Origin: Arenicola marina
Taxonomy: Eukaryota > Annelida > Polychaeta > Arenicolidae
Direction: 5' to 3'
NCBI GenBank assembly: GCA_964019135.1
Contig: OZ025249.1
Location: forward strand, 17,385,088-17,449,087
Length of the DNA: 64,000 nucleotides
Part shown: positions 1 to 38,147 of the stretch, one piece after another
How positions within the stretch are numbered: the stretch's first letter is position 1
Layout of the letters: every line of letters begins with the position of its first letter
Program-made: the position numbers and the translations under genes
Notes under the pieces: model-generated
What the model was told of the DNA's origin: nothing
Seen by the model: only the letters and a program-made list of their open reading frames with translations
The model's database searches: none

Positions 1-3000
1 TGATATAAATTTCGCCCAGGCTTAGTTTTGGCGGGAAAGAACTCGACATGCAACTTTAACACCTACACCATAGTTAATCATAAATGTAATGAATAGAGAC
101 TTCTGGACAACAGTATGATACTAATTTATTAACGGACAGTCCAATCGCGGGTAGAAAATGAAACAGACGGCAGATTTATGCGGGCATAACTTCATAAGCC
201 CATGGCCATTGCCAACATGCATGCTGAAACTGTAAACAAATGAAACTATGCGTTCGCGTTTAGGTGGGGAAACCGTTAAACCGATTTTGAAACCGGTTTC
301 GGTTTCCAGTCGTTTCAGGTAAATCGAACACGCCCTTACTCTCGGGTACAGATAGCGAAAAGGCTGTAACTGTTGGAGTATCTCAGCGCAGAGGCGCAGG
401 TTGGAACGAGGTCTAGTTATGATTCCGTTATGACTGTTCTCAGTTATCATAATGCCCCCTTTGACGTAACTGTCATATTACCGTCATCATGCACTCAACC
501 ACCACCCTTGTGACGAAACATTGGGTCCCTTATGATGTCATATTGCACAGTCGCGTGGCAATAACGATACATGACATCTCGAATATCTGAATTTCTTGAC
601 AAAATTGACAATTGACAATAATAAACTATCACTATGTGCGATACCCTATAACTCACAATAATATTAAACGGACGGCGCCTCAATAATTTTGTGCGTGTCG
701 TTATACCAAAGGATTGGTGGTCCAAACAGTCGGTATTGGGCAATATTAGTCAAAGCGGGTTACGCCGACCACAAAAGAATTACGTTCATACCTCTGTTAA
801 TATTTAGGTTATTGAGACCGCATCAGCTCTTTCGGCTTCTTATGCACTGATATATTGTATTGAATGGAATCCACAAACGCAAAGTATACACTTACGTGGT
901 ATATGTATATGGTACATTGTTCAGAGTACATCAAGCATAGATGGATTTTTATTAGCTGTTCAAATCAGGGGCAGGGGAGGGGTGATTAGGGAGAAGGGAG
1001 GGGCCAGGATGTAGGTTGAGGTACCACTTGCATCTTTACAACCGCCATCCCCACCCACCCCCGCCCTCTCCAGAGGCAATTACCAGGAGGCTCCGTTTGT
1101 ATATTGATGTTCACAACAAATAGTCATGATGTACACCAAAAATATTCATGACCCTCACAGAACTGATGTAAACCAACACTAAATATGTATAGACGATTGG
1201 GAAATTGTGTTGTCATCTTGGGGGAAGACACCAGTGGCTGTAGGGAGGGGGGGGGGGGGCGGGGGTTGACGGGAGAAAAAGAATAACTGCTTGGAAATGC
1301 GACGTTTATAGATATAGCTTCAGAACGAATTTTGTAGGTGAAAAGTTGTGTGTGTGTGCAGGGTGGGGGTGGAGGGGGGAGTGCTCTCACAAACTCAGCG
1401 ATATATTCAGTACCCCAACTCCGCCGTCTGGTCCGGGCTTACGATGAACCTTTCTGTCCGAATAGCTCACGTATTACTCACGCCTTCCATTTCTTCTAAA
1501 ATTTATTTTGTGGGATCTGCCAAAGATGCGCCAATACACTGAATATGCATATAATTAACCCCTCTGTAAATCTCCGTTTACTGTCGAATTATCTTGAAAA
1601 ATGGGCTACCTGTCTAGAGACGACGACAGAATTTAATTAATTATCGTAATTTGTTTCATTTATTTCAATCAGCATAGCATTGCATTGCCGATTGCGTATT
1701 GATGGTTCACAGATGGATGCAGGGTACCTGGGTACAAACCCGCCAGCTCAGACAGCGCCAATACACTGAATATGCATGTGAAAGCCCCAGCGGTAACGAG
1801 GTCAGAGACTGCCATATATGGCAATGGCCGTTTCGATTGACGCGGGGTTAGCTGTGACACAGGTAGTGCGGTGGCAGAGACCGCCTATAAATTAAGCACA
1901 TGGAACTGGGTCAGACTTTCAACCTTTACAGGCGGCCCAACAACTGTCTGGTGTGCAGCTATGTCAGATAAAACGCAGGGTTGTGGCCGGAAGGCAGCTG
2001 ACCATGACAGACTACAAACGCAAAGGAAATAACTCTGAAAACAGCCCACATAGAACTATCGTACGGGCAGACGGCGCTTGGATCTAAAACCTGGTAGGAC
2101 GACAGTTATATTTACCACAGTGTCACGTATAGTCGAGGCAGCTGAGGTTTTGTTCAAATGAGCCAACGGGTGAACTGTGATGTAGGCCCATCTTGGCGTC
2201 GTATGGTGTTGGTGGTGAGGGTCTATATCGACATGGGTGAGTTCAAGGGCTACTATCAGTAGCCAGCTACCCCAGAGGAGAGGTCCAACTGTGTGCACCT
2301 GTACGCCTGCCGTACAAGCTGCAACAGAGACCGGGGTGGGCCCTATGTGTATCTCTGTATTAAGCTGAAGGGTCAAGGCGTACAAAACGTGCAATGCCTA
2401 CCGCAATCTGCTGATTGATCAGTGTATGTGGCAGATGCATGCGTAAATATACTGTATTAGGAGTGGTGCCGATTGCGCGAGCGTCTCGCCGCACTTGAAA
2501 GGATAATATCTAAAACTTGGAACTATAGTGATTGTAACCAGAAACGGTAAGCAAGTGTGCCGACAGAGTACGTTGGCTAACGTGTACTATACTGTACAAC
2601 GATTGTGTATATCACGGCCTTGGATCTAAGCTCTGCGTCGTGGAATGACTTACTAACGACCCTGGCGAGACCCAAATATATTATAAGGAAGATTCGAGAT
2701 AGCGAATATTTTTCATTAAACTAGTGCAGGCATTGTGTCTCCTTATATGTAGCCTTAAGAACCTTTATCAATTAAATAAAAAAATAATCAGTCATACATA
2801 TGACGATAACTTAATTGGTAACATTGACAAAGATGGGTTTGTTCCCTCAGCTATAATAACAAGAAATAATGTCCTATGTGTGTACCAAGTCAAGACCCAA
2901 AGTCACACAAAAGGAATGTGACTTAATTGATTGCGAAATGTTGTATCTCGGGTCCCAGACCAATTGGCGATCGTAAAAATGAAATTGAATGCAAGAATGC

Positions 3001-5690
3001 TTGCACGAATGTTTTGTTTTTTTGGTTTTTCGTGGTAGGCATGCCGAAGCAATTAGCAATTTACGTAGGTGTCACCATTCAGCAATGTGCAATGAGCCAA
3101 TGTCTCAAACAACAACAGTCTGACAGTAGTGCGTATTGGTTTGTGTTACATGCTATAGGCCTACAAGAGAGGGGGCATGGTGTGGTTTGTTGGGGGGAGG
3201 GGAGGGGAGGGGGACACAGCCTCTGTGTTGTTGTGGGAGTGCAGCATGCAGCACGGCAGTGGTGTGCACCCGCCTCCCGTGCACACGTGTTGGCAAGGTA
3301 GTGCGACACAGGTATGGAGGGGCGGGGGTTGGAGTGGGGTGGGGGGTGGGGGTGATGGTTGGAGTCAACCAGCAGCTCTGGGTAAGCACCTATTGCCACA
3401 TGAATAGCTTACGTAATCGGCTTGTGCTACGTACGAGTAGCTTGGTATACAGCCGGCCCCAATAAGCTCTACCCCACCACGTTGTTGAGCCGAGGAAGAA
3501 TGTGGTGTCCTGGGGGGGGGGGGGGGTCACAGGGGATATGTGCCCCCCCTTTCCTTTCAGACCCTAAGATATACATTACCCTCCTGCCCCTTTCAAATTT
3601 TGTGCACCACGGCCTTTTACGTCTCGGGCTTTTACCCCCCCCCCCCCTCTCCCCCCACCCAATAGACCGGTCCAGGCCGATCCTCCAACCACCTTCACGT
3701 AACTCATTAAACTGCAATCTCGGTTGATGCTCAAACAATGCCGTGGAGTCGTTCTACGGGGACGACACGTTCCGTTTCCGGAGAGCGTGCATAACAAAAT
3801 ATGTGAAGACTGTGACTTAGGTGACCATGGCAAGGTATCAATTTTCAGCCATCAGGCGGGGACGATGGTGTTCCTGCATCTTACACTTCTATCCCACAGA
3901 GCCATAAATTGATAATACGTGAGCTATTATATATTGGGGGGTGGCGGCGGTGCACAATTCCGATCCTTTCTATCCTTGGGTCGTCTCTGAACATTATAGC
4001 TCATTTCAAAGTCGGACGAAGTGAGCTGTTGGGCCTATCCCGCGGAGCTTTACTTGTTGTGTGGCGTCGTACGTGGACGGTGGAGAAATCTTTGCGGGTT
4101 CGGGTTTTTTTATGAGTGGAACGCTACTCGAACTGACACTGACTACACGATACATCGGCGTCTGTCCGTTGCGGTAATAGTGTATGCCCTGGGTGGGACA
4201 GAGGGTGAAACTCGTCTCCGGACAGTGCTCTGATGCAATTTGGCTGAGCGGTGGCCAATTTTGCCGTTTCCAGCTACAGATGCCATTGAGAGTGAGGCTC
4301 GTGTACGCACCCCCTCCCCCCCCCCCTCGCCTCCAACCGCTCTAAAACTCCCACCTAACCCGCCTTCCAGTCAGACACCCAGACATATACGCTTCCTTTA
4401 AACTATGTCATTATAATTAATGATATATACAAAAAGGGGGAGAAGCAATGGATTGACCCAGGGGTTACCAGTGGTAACCACTCTTTCACGCCATGTGAAC
4501 TTATACCAGGACCATGCGTTGGTCAGACCCTCTCCCCACCCATCCCCCAAAGGCGAGGGAGGAGGTAGGGGAGGGGACGCAGCTGGGGCTGGGCCTGGGG
4601 ATGCGGGCTGGCCTATGTGGGTGTCGCTAACGGAGAGGAGAGGCCACTCTCCCTTAGTTAAACCCCGGGCCCCACATCCCCGAAACCAGTCTTTGTTCAT
4701 CTCACCACGCGTTGCAAACGAAGTGTTCAAATTGGTAATGTGATTATGAGGAGCCTCACTATGGCAGGGGGTGGGGGGGGGGGGGTCGATGGGCACTTGC
4801 TGCTGCGGCTCCTGGGTGGGGGAAAGTTTGAACAGCAGGCCCCCCGGGTGACTCATCAGACTCCTCCATCCACCACCACTCCCCCGGGCTGCTGTCATAA
4901 TTCGCGCTGACCCCCCCCCCCGTCAGCTGTCAGATACAGCGACCGCTAAACGCCCTGGGGCGCTGGGCAACCCTGGTAACCCAGGCAAGTGGGGTGTGTC
5001 TCTCAGACCTCAGGGATTGACTTTGATCTTCAACAGCTTTATCAGTTTCAAGTCCTTAAATATATGTAATAAATATATAAATTAAATTGTAAAATGTTTT
5101 TCCAGTTTTATGCTTGGCGATATAGCGGTCTTTGTTCCTTGCTCAGAGGATGGCGGAATAGTCTTGGTGTTTGGGGTGGGAGAGGGGGTGGGGGGGGGGG
5201 CTTGGAGTGGCGGGAGGGAGGCCAGAAGGGGGGTGTTTATCTTGGACGCCTTTTCCGTGCCCTACCCCCACCACCCACAGTCCCTTGTCGGTTGGCGTTC
5301 CAAGTGACTGGCTCAGCATCCCACCCCACCCCACCACAATAACGCCCGATAATTCCCCACGAGGGACAAAGCTGAACTCGGGAACGGGCTGGCTGGCACT
5401 GATGTAAGGTTTGATACAGTGGTCTGCTGGGCACCCGGTCAGTCGGGATGAGGTATCTGAGAGGCCGGGTGGCCCTCTGGTCACCGGGGTCGACCGGACA
5501 CATGTTGCCATGGTGTTGTTTCGCGTCACAGCGATCGAGGTAAGTCTTATACAGTTGACACACGAACTGGTTTAATCAGACTAAGGATGCCCCGGTTGTA
5601 ACTTGGTGAACATTACATTGACTGATAATTAACCGGTTAATGTCGATGTTGGCATTGGTTGAGCTCCAGTTTGAATCCCGCAGCTCCAAG
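1..5690. other. Upstream DNA, no gene supported
   Basis: Contains G- and C-homopolymer tracts (near 1245, 3511, 3637 and 4770), GT/GA-rich low-complexity blocks and only short unconserved open frames. The PLK start exon could lie here, but nothing identifies it. Confidence 0.5.
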
Positions 5691-5699
5691 CCGGACACC

Positions 5700-5876
5700 A
5701 GGTGTTCCAGGCCATTATTTTGCAGATGAAGGCTAAATGGGACCAAGACACCTCCCGGGATAATGAAATGGGTGTTAAATAAAGTGTCCCAGATCAGATG
5801 CTGGTGCCGAGGTTGTTGCCCGCGACCTGTTGATCTGCAGCTCAGCCTGCTAACCAACTGAGCTAAGGGGAGGAAC
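5700..5876 (-). mobile_element. Degraded tRNA-derived SINE, minus strand
   Basis: Read on the minus strand, it starts TTAGCTCAGTTGGTTAGCAG (box A-like). It then has a tail half, CCCGGGAGGTGTCTTGGTCC to AATGGCCTGGAACACC. This resembles the 3' half of the intact SINEs at 37941 and 61555. Confidence 0.6.
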
Positions 5877-7977
5877 CACGATGGTAGGATCTTATCACCG
5901 TCGCTGGCGTAACTGTTTACAAACTAATGTGAACATTTTTCAGTAGTTGATGACTGACCTAGGTAAATCATCCATACGAGTTCTGTCAACCTTTGCGGCC
6001 TGGGTCATCCAGACAAACAGGTCTCTGGCTGCACTAAGCGGACCACTGGCTACCATCTGGATACAATCCAGGACAGCACTGCATGGGTCTGCCGGTGGGC
6101 ACGAGGCAAATGATGTATGGTGTATCGCCAAATTGCATCTCATTTCGAGATTCGCCTAAGCAGTATATGGTGGTTGTTCCATGTTGCATTTGTTTCTGCT
6201 TCTGGAGTCATTGTGCAGTCAGTCCATACCAGACGTGCATACAAACGGGTATACCCATGGGTACATGTCAAGGCTATGGTAAACTTTAGTCCAGTGCGGG
6301 GAAGTTGAGCATGAATTTGACAAATTAATCAAATGTGGAGTAGATGCTTACAGTAAACACAGAACGATGACGAGAACGCCTTGTACATTTCCATGTAACT
6401 GTTGCCAATGCGTGTGTGTGTACTGCACGTTTTCAACTCGGGACCGTCACGGACAGATATTGCATCAACAATCTCAATGTTCACAACTGCAAAGCTTCAA
6501 TCAAGAATCATGCCCACACTTAGTTGATGTGTTCACCTTATAGGCGTGTTAACTTCCACGGGACAGCTCTGCAGGTGGAGTTCATCAGAGGGAATGATTG
6601 TGTGAGGTTGGCGGGGTGGGGGGGGGGGGGGTGGTAGTTGACTTCAGCCAGCGTTTGACCACCAAGTGGACAGAACACACGTGCACTGACCGGCTAACAG
6701 TGGCGCCACATGGCGGGAGTAAGGTGTCTTGTGGACGCCTCCTTTGTGAGGCCCGTTCTATACCCGCTCGGGTACTCGGTTCGCTCTATGGGACAGTGGT
6801 CCACAATTTCCAGTCATCAAGTTAAAAAAAGGCAATTGCTACGGCCTGTCACACTCCCCTCCCCCCCGCCCTGTTCCCCCCGATGTCAGTGATGAAGCCC
6901 TGTGACCTTCATTGGTATTGGCCAGAGAGAGAGAGAGAGAAAGAGCCAAACGACTCATCGCCTTTCGCGCTGGCCGCTTTCTCAAGCGTAAGCTTTCATG
7001 CCGGCGCGCCATATTTGGTCATATTCTCTTCCGGTGTCGAGCCGGACGTGCCGCTCGATCGGTGGTTACTCAGTGGCCGGTGTGCATTTCGAGTCACACA
7101 TTTCGCTGCCCCAAAAATTGTAGTTTTGTACATGGGGCCGTCTTTAAGTTGATCTATTTTTGCGTAGAGCAGTAATGTTTTCTGTACCTATATATTGTGT
7201 ATAGTTTTTTAACAGGACAAATTCCAAGGACTTTTTTGCTGAGATAATATGTGTTTGCCTCGTATATTGAATTGGCTCCGAGTGAGATAAAGAGAAGCTC
7301 CCAATTTAAACAGTGCTAGGCCCCCAACCCCCTGCCCTCACCGCCCCCTTCCCAATCTCCTGGCACAGGATCCACCAATACGCGTTTCACGCCTGGCTGA
7401 TTGCTAGTCCAAAGAGGCGGGCGGACTGAATGAGTCTTGTCAGCTTTCCTGAATCGCGGACTTGGGAACCGGAATAGGCCGTCAGCAATAACCACTTGCA
7501 CTTTATCCGCTTGCGACATCAGCGTACTTGAGAGTGGCGACCGCGGGCCATTGCAACCACTGTACGCGCAGTTCAGGCGTGAGTTCTCGCGAGTGGACAG
7601 TGTGTGGGTAGTGTGCACTGGGCGTATGTACAGACAAGACGCGCCGGTTTAGAGTTGTGAAATGCTGTCTTAGTTTACTCGGGAACCGACGATCAATTGG
7701 TGATATCTCATTAGAGGTAGGTGGTCAGCTATTTAATAACTGCCGTCTTGATTTGGTTTGTCTGACGGTCTCTACCCGTTTACTTAAACTTCGGCGGAAT
7801 GAGTGAAGCTCGTCGTTGTAACGTTCCGACCTTATTTACGTTACAATACTATAATCTGGTTCACTTTAGCCGTCATTAGGACCAAAGTGGCAGAACACAC
7901 CGACAACCACTGTTGGTAGGGGTGTGGAGATAACAGCCGACGTTTAGATGTTTGCATGTCGTCCCCTTGTTTCCGGC
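5877..7977. other. Noncoding stretch, no gene supported
   Basis: Unique-looking sequence with a G tract near 6616 and a short GA repeat near 6927. 6950-7140 is CpG-rich, and a promoter or leader of the PLK gene here is possible but unsupported. Confidence 0.4.
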
Positions 7978-8192
7978 TGCCTCGATAGCTCAGTGGGTTA
8001 GAGTTCACCTAGAGTGTTCTGGCCACCTGAGAGCCTAACGGACCGTGGATCGGTGGTTCGCGCCCCGCTTTGGCCATGTCTGTGTGGTCGCAGGATAAAG
8101 ATCCCACGTCCTTCTTCGCAGAGACTAGGGGGTTCCCCCCGGGGGCATGGCTCCTCTCTCTCTTCCTTCTCCCATTGACACGATATGACCAA
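7978..8192 (+). mobile_element. tRNA-like SINE (second family)
   Basis: CTCGATAGCTCAGTGGGTTA is a box A-like start and GGTGGTTCGCGCCCC is a box B-like segment. A related start, CCGATAGCTCAGTGGGTTA, occurs at 43017. The folded structure is not a clean tRNA. Confidence 0.55.
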
Positions 8193-8329
8193 AAGTGGTC
8201 AAAGGGTCCTGAATATCCAACCAATCCCCTGCTTCCCCACCTTCCCGCGTTCTATTGGTCCATAACCGACCCTTCTATTAATTAATTTCCTAAATGTTAT
8301 TACATACTCACGTTAGATCTATATAACTG

Positions 8330-9400
8330 TTTACTGATACTGGCGGCCGGGTCTGGTCCGGGGGGTTTCCGACTAGGCCAAGACAGTCGTGTCAGACGGC
8401 ACGTCTAGCTCCCAGGATACAGCCCCGATCCGGATGACACAGGATCCGGATGTGGGCGGGATTACTCGGATCACGTGTCCGGTTTAGCCGCAACAGGATC
8501 GAATCCTGTCGCGAATAAACAACCCACGGCGGTGTGGGTTCCGGAACTCAATCAATTCCCACGAGCGAGAGACGGAGCGAGACTCGTTCAATTACTTACG
8601 TGAGCGTACGAGTCGACCACGTATGCGTGGATCTAGACGCACCGGTCGCTGGTGCCCAGTGCTACCACCACAGCCACGTCTGGTGTTTGATTGGTATCCA
8701 AGCAACCAGGTTGGGATTACGAGGATCAAAGTTTGCGAGCTTTCCCAGTTAGTTGTGAGGGTGGCAGGAAGGGCTTTTCGCTGAAGACAAGGGACGATGT
8801 GGTGATAAGATGATACTTGGAAGGCCGAGAGCGTATTTGGGTATGTGTTATCACGGCATTTGCCACCTCTCCGTTTAGAGGGAACCAATAATTGATGAAA
8901 GTGAACGTTTTTCTACCACCAAGAACTAACTGTGACTGACAGTTAATGTTTCAAATCGAGGTCCTTTGCAGTTACAGTAGTTGTAAGTTCGCAGTTAAAA
9001 CTTTCCGGCGCTATCTGGTTATAACTTTAGCCCCCTCCGACCCCCCCCCCCCCCCCCCCGGCTTCACACACTAGTATATAACTATCAACGCATGAAGACA
9101 ACGACTGATCCTCTGATACGCAGTGGTTAACGCTACATTTGCCAGTAAAAAAATAACACCGAACCCGCCACTGCAGTCAAGTTACATATTGGATCTTGTA
9201 TATATAGATAGATAGATATTGTATATACTATCGGGCCCCAGCGGTGTGATTGGACAGAAGGATGTATATTACATGCCTTAGAGAGTGGAGCAGTCTTCCT
9301 CTTTCCGATTCAGATAAAAACCGACTCAGTGACTGGCCTATCAGGAGGCTCGGGCAGCGGACAGAGCGATTTCACAACTCAGTAAAGGCACATGACCGTC
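8330..9400. other. Noncoding stretch with a C19 tract
   Basis: No gene seen. 9041-9059 is a run of 19 C. A short hairpin ACAGGAT/ATCCTGT lies near 8493. A GATA microsatellite lies near 9205. Confidence 0.5.
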
Positions 9401-9407
9401 TATCGGA

Positions 9408-9640
9408 CCGACACTAAATCGGCTGGTCTGATACAGACCGACACTATATCGGCTGGTCTGATACAGACCGACACTATATCGGCTGGTCTGATACAGAGCG
9501 ACGCTGACACTATATCGGCTGGTCTGATACAGACCGACACTATATCGGCTGGTCTGATACAGAGCGACGCTGACACTATATCGGCTGGTCTGATACAGAC
9601 CGACACTATATCGGCTGGTCTGATACAGAGCGACGCTAAT
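9408..9640 (+). repeat. 30/36-bp alternating minisatellite
   Basis: Units share ACTATATCGGCTGGTCTGAT. They end either ACAGACCGAC (30 bp) or ACAGAGCGACGCTGAC (36 bp) and partly alternate, giving a 66-bp higher-order period. Both lengths are multiples of three, so a frame stays open (ISAGLIQTD-like), but no protein is supported. Confidence 0.9.
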
Positions 9641-10124
9641 TTGCGACGCTGGTTTGCTTAGGTGTTTAGGAGTGTCGCATTATGTGGTATACCGTGCGGG
9701 TCCTGGACTAATTGCCTGATTGTTTCCGGCGGCAAGGTTATATCCTGCTCCGGGCTGACGGTATAAATCTAAGTGCGCATGAATAAAGGTGGTGAATTAA
9801 TTCAGGAGTTGTGATCTGCATGTGTCCGTAGCGTATGGAGGCTGGCTGGTCGTGGGTGTACAGCATGGGGCAGTTACCGCTAGACCTTCAACTGTTCTGC
9901 CTGTCTTGCCTATACACCTGCGGTACAGCATGTGTAATTATACAATACCACTGGTCTTAATTGAGGTATTGCCAATGAATGGTGTGATGAGTGTGTGTCC
10001 CAGGTAGGATGATATTTCGCCAGAGGCCGTCCTGATGTTGTGGGCGGTACCGCCTCGACGGGGTTGAACCTCTAGTCATTGATTTTCCCCAGCCTAACGT
10101 GTGCCATTCTCTCTCTCTCTGCAG

Positions 10125-34049
<23,925 letters not shown>

Positions 34050-36680
34050 ACGCCGGACCGGATGTTCCCAAGACTTCCTAACGGGCGATAATAGGCCGCC
34101 TCCGTAGCGATAAGGAGCACTGTTACGGGTATTATGGGATGCACCAACACGCACTGCGCACTCCTGCCACGCCAGTTTAGGCTCCTCTTCAGCTGCACAC
34201 TCGAAATGTGCCAAGCACGTGATGCGCCCCGGCTCGATGGCCGTATTAGTTATGCACGCATGCGCACACGGGATAGTGTGTCGTGTGTTGTTTATAATTT
34301 GCGCGGTGGTGCTAGTGAACGGATACCAGGCGTTGCCATGGAGACCCATGAGTATAACGGTGAAACAAGCGTTACTTTCGGTCCGAACGAGAGGTACACA
34401 CAGCAGAGATGGAGAGCTTTGTACCAAGTGGACGCTGGAGATACCGGCCAGGTCAAAGTCTGCAGCTCGGAGCCCAGACCGCAAGTAGATAAATATCATA
34501 TCTGCGGGAAACGTTCGACCGGAGGCTCCAGATCGGAGCTCGCACCGCCACTGGATCGCGGCTATGCCAGAAAGACATCTTCCATGGGAGCGGAGATAAA
34601 GATGTATAGAATGCATGGACCTTTGCCATAATCATCTTTGCTAGTTTCATGTTTATTCGCATCAATGCTTGAAAGAAGTAAATGACACACGTCGCTGCCA
34701 TTACTAAACAAAGCGCATCACGACTGTAGAGCCGTAGCAGATCGTTCAGTAAAGAAGTCGTTACCAGTCTTCACTGTACACTATGGACACCAGGGACATA
34801 TTGGTGAAGCGGACTGGGATCATATGCTGTGTTATAAAGTGTCCTTGTTAAATACACCGATCACCAGTTGAACTTCATGCTGCGAGGTCCATGGAGAGTG
34901 GTGCAGTCCATGGAGTGTGTCGGTCTACAAGGTGAACGTTGCGTGATGGACAACCATCGACCACTGCATGTTTCATATGGGCGAGAAAATGTATATCGTC
35001 TTAGCATTCTTTAGTTTTAACATTCCCAAGAACATATCAATTCGTCGTTCCAATATCGCATTTTGGCATATCTAGAGGTAGTGTCATTCTGTCTGAAGGA
35101 AAGTCGTCTTTTGGCGACTAAGTCTATGTTACCAGTTCTTTGCCAGTAGGACGTTACCCAGGTTAAGTGAAGCGAGGTCACGCTGCGTGACAGCTGTCGG
35201 TAAGCAATCCTTGTTTTCTGGTGCCTTTGCTGTATTGGGGACCTGCAAAACTCGCAATGGTGGGAGACTTTGTCCATTTGGGTGTCACGTGACATTGCTG
35301 TGTTGCTATGGTTACCCGACGTCCGGGTCTGTTCTTTCGTCGCGAAAGATACGGATCCACGACTCCAGGCGTCAAAATGTTACATGTAGAAATGGTGTGG
35401 CAGCCATCTTGGTTCTGACCCACCGATGGTGACACGTGACTTAGCTATCCAATGACAAAGCCTTCCTGCATTGACCGCGGCTTGTGCTTGACAGACATGG
35501 TATTAATCAAAGTAGTATCACTCTTTTATACCCAACTCATCTTTGTATGCTTCCATATGTTATTTAATAAGAACGTCAGCCAAATATCTCTCTGCGAATC
35601 ATTGAAACATTCCCATATATTAGTATAGATTATATAGAACAGTTAAAATTTGTGAGGAGGTCACTGAGTGATATACGCAGTTCCGATATCTCGTGAAGAC
35701 ACCGGGTAATGCTATGCCCCCCACCCCTCTCCCCTGCTGACATAATACAGTGAGAAATGTAGAAAACGTATGATCTGCATTACGAGGTAAATCAAGTTAG
35801 GGTAAAACAAATGATATGCATGTGTGTGGGGAATGAACTCACGAACGAGAACAGGTGTCCGTTCAAGTGTTGTGTGTGCGTTATGATATGTCTATAGCAT
35901 GGCGCCGACTGATGGTATCGGATGCATGCTAATGTGTGTGCTGATTGGTCTTGATAGGATCCCTGTTAAATTGTCTGTCTTGCGTCTTAGCTATAGATAT
36001 AAGGTTCCTGCTGAATTTTCCGTTGATTGACAATATCATTTCTTGCATTACTTTTATATTACAAAAATGCCATCTAATGGCGGATGTTAATTGTCTCGTC
36101 TACCAAGAAAGTGATCATATATATCTAAACCAAAGTAACATTATTTTAACAGCTATACGATATAGACATTTATAAAGGAGGGATCGAACATGTCTATATA
36201 TTATCAAAGAGGGGCCAAAGATATTCTAACGGATGTTAACATTAAGCAATATGTGTATATACATGTGATATATAGAGTTAACTGTAGACGTTTTGAGGTG
36301 ACAGCACGAAGGACTATTCCGCGTCCCCACCAGGGCTGCGTATCGCAGGGCATGCCGACATTCCAAGAGTTAGTATACATTATATACATAGCCAAGTAGA
36401 AGGATAGGTAACTGAGGATTCTTAGCGCATTCGTCTCATTGGACCAAATTGTACATAGACAACACTCAGTTGAGCGATGTTTGATATGTGAGTTTATTTG
36501 TTGATCGCGTTTGTACAGGATCCGTTGAGCTGGTATGTACACAGCTTTGGTTGAGAGAGGGGATGGCTGAAGCACAGTTCTATGCAGATGTCTTCATACG
36601 ATAGTTAAATTTTGATAAAAGACTTCATTGAAACAGTTAGTTATGTATTATTTTGAAATAAAATATTTTGCATATGAATG
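34050..36680 (+). other. Probable long 3' UTR of the PLK gene
   Basis: No coding sequence was recognised. The first AATAAA after the stop codon that I found is at 36657-36662, followed by T/G-rich sequence. If it is used, the 3' UTR is about 2.6 kb. The open frames in 34134-34631 are not conserved in any family I know. Confidence 0.45.
36657..36662 (+). terminator. Candidate polyadenylation signal AATAAA
   Basis: Perfect AATAAA, the first one seen downstream of the PLK stop. GT-rich stretches follow within 60-120 bases. Whether it is used is unproven. Confidence 0.4.
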
Positions 36681-36689
36681 TCTCGGGAC

Positions 36690-37927
36690 TTTATTGAATT
36701 ATTGCCTCGTGATTGTATTTGCCATTACGCCCAGCAAGTCTGAGTGTATTATATTGCGGCTTTAGGCACGGAGAGAGTCCGTTGTTTGTCATTTTAACTT
36801 TTGCAGTGACGTCCAGTGAATTTTACAAGAACTAACATTAATGGACGGTGTATTACTATACCACCAACAGCAGCGACCTCACCACCATGGCTCCATGTAT
36901 TCTGAATAGTATTGGGCACTAGAATACAGTTGATTAGTAACAGAAAAGAGCGTGGGCGACATCGGAAGTATTATTTTATTTTTTTGTCATATACGAAAAC
37001 CTAACTAAATCGAACACTGTGCACATCCGTCCCACAAAGAAACGAGATTGTCAAGCATAGCTTGAGAAAAAAGACTAAAATCGGGCGATAGGAGCAACTT
37101 GAACGTGTTAGTACCGACTGCGACTATGTACATGCAATATCGATATGGTTATAGGCCGAAACGTCACCACGCCATGAGTCATTTGGCGTCTCGAGGCTTT
37201 ATAATGGGCTTGGCCATGTTAAAGTGCGATTATTTGCTAGCGTCCCAATCACTGCTTCGATTTTGACGCCATTTGGCAAAGATGATGCCAATAATATGGG
37301 TACATATTCCACCACATATGAATCATCTACCTGCATTCATGTAGTCACAGCGATTTTTTGGCACTTTCGGCTGTGTCAAAATTGATCATCCAATAACTCA
37401 AAGACTATAAATGTGAGGTAAACTCTAAGTCGATAGTGCGTTTCCGCCTCTCTCTGCAGAATACTCTCAAAGAAACAGCGAATCTCTAGACCTAATATTT
37501 ACGAAATTACGCGAGAAAACATGAGCCAACATTTCGCGACCTTGACCTTGATGTGACCTTGGCATTGGATGCGTGACCTTGATCAATGTAGTCACAAGCG
37601 CCTAAATACTAATGTTATGTCTTAGGCAGTGTCGTTTGTCTGATTCTTCCCTTTAAGGGACGAATTTCCCGCCAAAATGCTCTCGTAGGGTCCCATTTTA
37701 AACTTATTTTTTTGTAGAAAACTATGCTATACAAGGTATTTATGGGCCCAACACGTGAATTAATTTTGAGCGTGATTTATTGAAAACTGTGAACGTTATA
37801 GTGATCTTCCCGATTGTTGGTCCTATCTTTCCATGGTTAACTTGACCTTTGTCCTACATGACCCATCTACGAACTTAGCCTGACAATGGTCATTCCGCAT
37901 CTTTTTGTGAATTTGGAAGTCGATATC
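36690..37927. other. Intergenic, no gene supported
   Basis: AT-rich. 37535-37580 contains GACCTTGACCTTGATGTGAC, a repeat style seen in old DNA elements of many invertebrates; family not determined. Confidence 0.4.
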
Positions 37928-38147
37928 TTAAGGCATTTGAGGGGGCCTCCCTGGTGTAGTGGTTAGCGCACTAGACCGCAGATCAATAGGTCCTGGGTTC
38001 GAATCCGGGCTCGGGCACCTAATCTGGGGCATGTTTCATTCCTTCATCCTTCATCGTCTCGGGAGGTTCCTTGGCCCAATTTAGCCTGTATGTGCACAAA
38101 AGTGGCCTAAAACACCAACATTCCATTCCATTCCTTAAGTCATTTGA
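37928..38147 (+). mobile_element. Intact tRNA-derived SINE with target-site duplication
   Basis: The element is 37941-38134 (194 bp). Box A-like TGGTGTAGTGGTTAGCGCA and box B-like GGTTCGAATCC are present, then a body with TCGGGAGGTTCCTTGGCCCA and a TTCCATTCCATTCC tail. It is flanked by TTAAGGCATTTGA and TTAAGTCATTTGA (13 bp, one mismatch). It is about 98% like the copy at 61555. Confidence 0.93.

Noticed and set aside
10099..10124. GTG at 10099 as a start codon for the first PLK exon
   Set aside because: It lies within the CT tract and acceptor; GCAG at 10121-10124 marks a splice site and eukaryotic genes rarely start at GTG.
37941..38134. Functional tRNA gene
   Set aside because: Boxes A and B are present, but there is a non-tRNA body, a simple tail, flanking duplications and a second copy: a SINE.
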